From Anaerolineales bacterium (GTDB lineage Bacteria > Chloroflexota > Anaerolineae > Anaerolineales > E44-bin32), in the NCBI GenBank assembly GCA_011772595.1, contig WVZH01000326.1:199549-207406 (forward strand): a DNA stretch of 7,858 nt. Reading direction: 5' to 3'. The translations under genes were made by a program, and so were the position numbers. Numbering within the stretch: position 1 is the stretch's first letter; every line of letters starts with the position of its first letter. Below the pieces are notes generated by a model, which was given only the letters and a program-made list of their open reading frames with translations, was not told where the DNA came from and did no database searches. Of the stretch, positions 7,219 to 7,858 are shown piece after piece.

Positions 7219-7548
7219 CTACTTCACAGGGAGGCTACGGGCAAAAGCAATGCCCTTCTCGATCCAGGACCATAACTCTTGATCCGATTCGTATCCCCCA
7301 GCAGTCACCACCACCCATCCTTTCATGGGGCGCCCCGTTAAATCAAAAACACGTACATTCGGCTGGCTTAGCGCATCATCGTACCCGGCAGGTCCAACGC
7401 GCACGATGAGGTCATCCTTGTTAACACCACATGCTATGTTGCCAAAGAGCATGAAACCTACGCCGCCAAACATCTTCTTCTCAATGAAACCGGGCAGCGA
7501 TTCCATGTGCCCCCGAACCCGTTGAGCTAGAAGTTCATTGTATGCCAT
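7219..7548 (-). CDS. TfoX N-terminal domain protein (short form)
   Basis: This 109-residue protein consists essentially of the TfoX/Sxy N-terminal domain. The core KKMFGGVGFMLFGNIACGV is at 24-42, the strand DDLIVRVGP at 45-53, the segment FDLTGRPMKGWVVV at 68-81, and a C-terminal helix ELWSWIEKGIAFARSLP follows. In gammaproteobacteria full-length TfoX/Sxy, with an added C-terminal domain, controls competence together with CRP. Stand-alone N-terminal-domain proteins are widespread and of unknown function, so no competence role should be assumed. A reading frame opens 63 bases further upstream, but it would overlap the preceding gene and leave out the family-like start MAYNELLAQRVR. The ATG at 7548 has a near-perfect ribosome site. 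It starts 19 bases after the upstream gene ends, which suggests co-transcription. Confidence 0.88.
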   Translation of the reverse strand: MAYNELLAQRVRGHMESLPGFIEKKMFGGVGFMLFGNIACGVNKDDLIVRVGPAGYDDALSQPNVRVFDLTGRPMKGWVVVTAGGYESDQELWSWIEKGIAFARSLPVK

Positions 7549-7552
7549 CGAC

Positions 7553-7560
7553 ACCTCCCC
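7553..7560 (-). promoter_or_regulatory. Ribosome binding site that decides the TfoX-domain start
   Basis: GGGGAGGT on the minus strand lies 4 bases before the ATG at 7548, one of the strongest Shine-Dalgarno matches in the window. It sits entirely in the 19-base gap after the preceding stop codon and rules out the in-frame start at 7611. Confidence 0.85.
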
Positions 7561-7567
7561 GTTCTGC

Positions 7568-7858
7568 TCACTCCTTGAGTCTTCCGGTAATAACGACTGG
7601 TGCTCCTTCAATTCGTACCGTCAAACGATTGTCTTCGAAGATCAAGTGTAGCGTACCCTGGTCCCTGAAGTATATGAAGTCATATTCGATAACGAACTCA
7701 TTTTCGCTGATCCATCGACCTCGTTGTGCTACCATGACATCATCAGGTAAATCAAATTCCATTTTTGGAACCCGAAAGACCTCATCCAATCCTATGGTGA
7801 ATTTGACTGGCACCCCCCCTGCTTTCAAAGTCAAGAAAGCTTCATCCCCAGCTGGGAA
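7568..7858 (-). CDS. C-terminal end of a protein entering from the right edge, possibly a serine hydrolase accessory domain
   Basis: The frame is open to the window edge. The apparent TTG start at 7834 is most likely internal, since eight in-frame sense codons precede it (FPAGDEAF). The 96 visible residues are strand-rich with no catalytic motif: LTLKAGGVPVKFTIG, then RGRWISENEFVIEYDFIYF, then LHLIFEDNRLTVRIEG and ITGRLKE at the end. This resembles, from memory, the beta-rich domain that follows the catalytic domain in many beta-lactamase-family serine hydrolases of Chloroflexi and Firmicutes. A link to the lipoprotein hydrolase further along is an inference. The fold could also belong to another secreted protein. 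A run of seven G codes for part of AGGV near the edge. Confidence 0.6.
   Translation of the reverse strand, partial: FPAGDEAFLTLKAGGVPVKFTIGLDEVFRVPKMEFDLPDDVMVAQRGRWISENEFVIEYDFIYFRDQGTLHLIFEDNRLTVRIEGAPVVITGRLKE

Noticed and set aside
7219..7548. Competence regulator TfoX/Sxy
   Set aside because: Only the N-terminal domain is present and nothing else in the window relates to DNA uptake.
7549..7611. 21-residue N-terminal extension of the TfoX-domain protein
   Set aside because: It would overlap the preceding gene's end and include the ribosome site itself. The ATG at 7548 has a near-perfect Shine-Dalgarno match.
1..7858. tRNA, rRNA, CRISPR array, insertion sequence or prophage genes
   Set aside because: I found no cloverleaf-like sequence, regular spaced repeats, transposase motifs or terminal inverted repeats on either strand.

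Overview
The window carries six protein-coding genes, all on the minus strand, and no RNA gene, insertion sequence or CRISPR array that I could see. The best guess for the source is an uncultured Chloroflexota-like (Anaerolineae-type) bacterium. The reasons are a roughly 900-residue MalT-type LuxR regulator, a large lipoprotein serine hydrolase with a Thr/Ser/Pro linker, and base composition near balance by eye. This is an inference from gene style; nothing in the window fixes the taxonomy.

In the direction of transcription (right to left) the layout is as follows. (1) 7568-7858: the C-terminal end of a gene that enters from the right edge, possibly the accessory domain of a second beta-lactamase-family serine hydrolase. 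(2) 7219-7548: a 109-residue protein with only the TfoX N-terminal domain. (3) 6478-7188: a HAD-superfamily phosphatase. These three are separated by 19 and 30 bases and could be one transcript. (4) A 271-base gap, then 3936-6206: a 756-residue lipoprotein whose C-terminal half is a beta-lactamase/DD-peptidase-fold serine hydrolase, preceded by about 325 residues I cannot name. (5) A 167-base gap, then 1066-3768: a MalT-type STAND ATPase/LuxR transcription factor, probably starting at a TTG codon. (6) A 236-base gap containing inverted repeats and a promoter-like -10 box, then 1-829: an NAD synthase-like amidating synthetase, truncated by the left edge and carrying an unusual insertion.

A cautious functional reading is this. 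The lipoprotein would sit on the outside of the membrane and act on a peptide, ester or amide substrate. The regulator just downstream belongs to a family that senses a small ligand through its TPR-like region. It could control its neighbours, but no operator can be assigned from sequence alone. The NAD synthase-like protein and the HAD phosphatase are metabolic enzymes with no proven link to the other genes.

No complete new system is evident. The best leads are the unexplained N-terminal half of the lipoprotein, the inserted segment and altered motifs of the NAD synthase-like enzyme, and the inverted repeat next to the latter's putative promoter.
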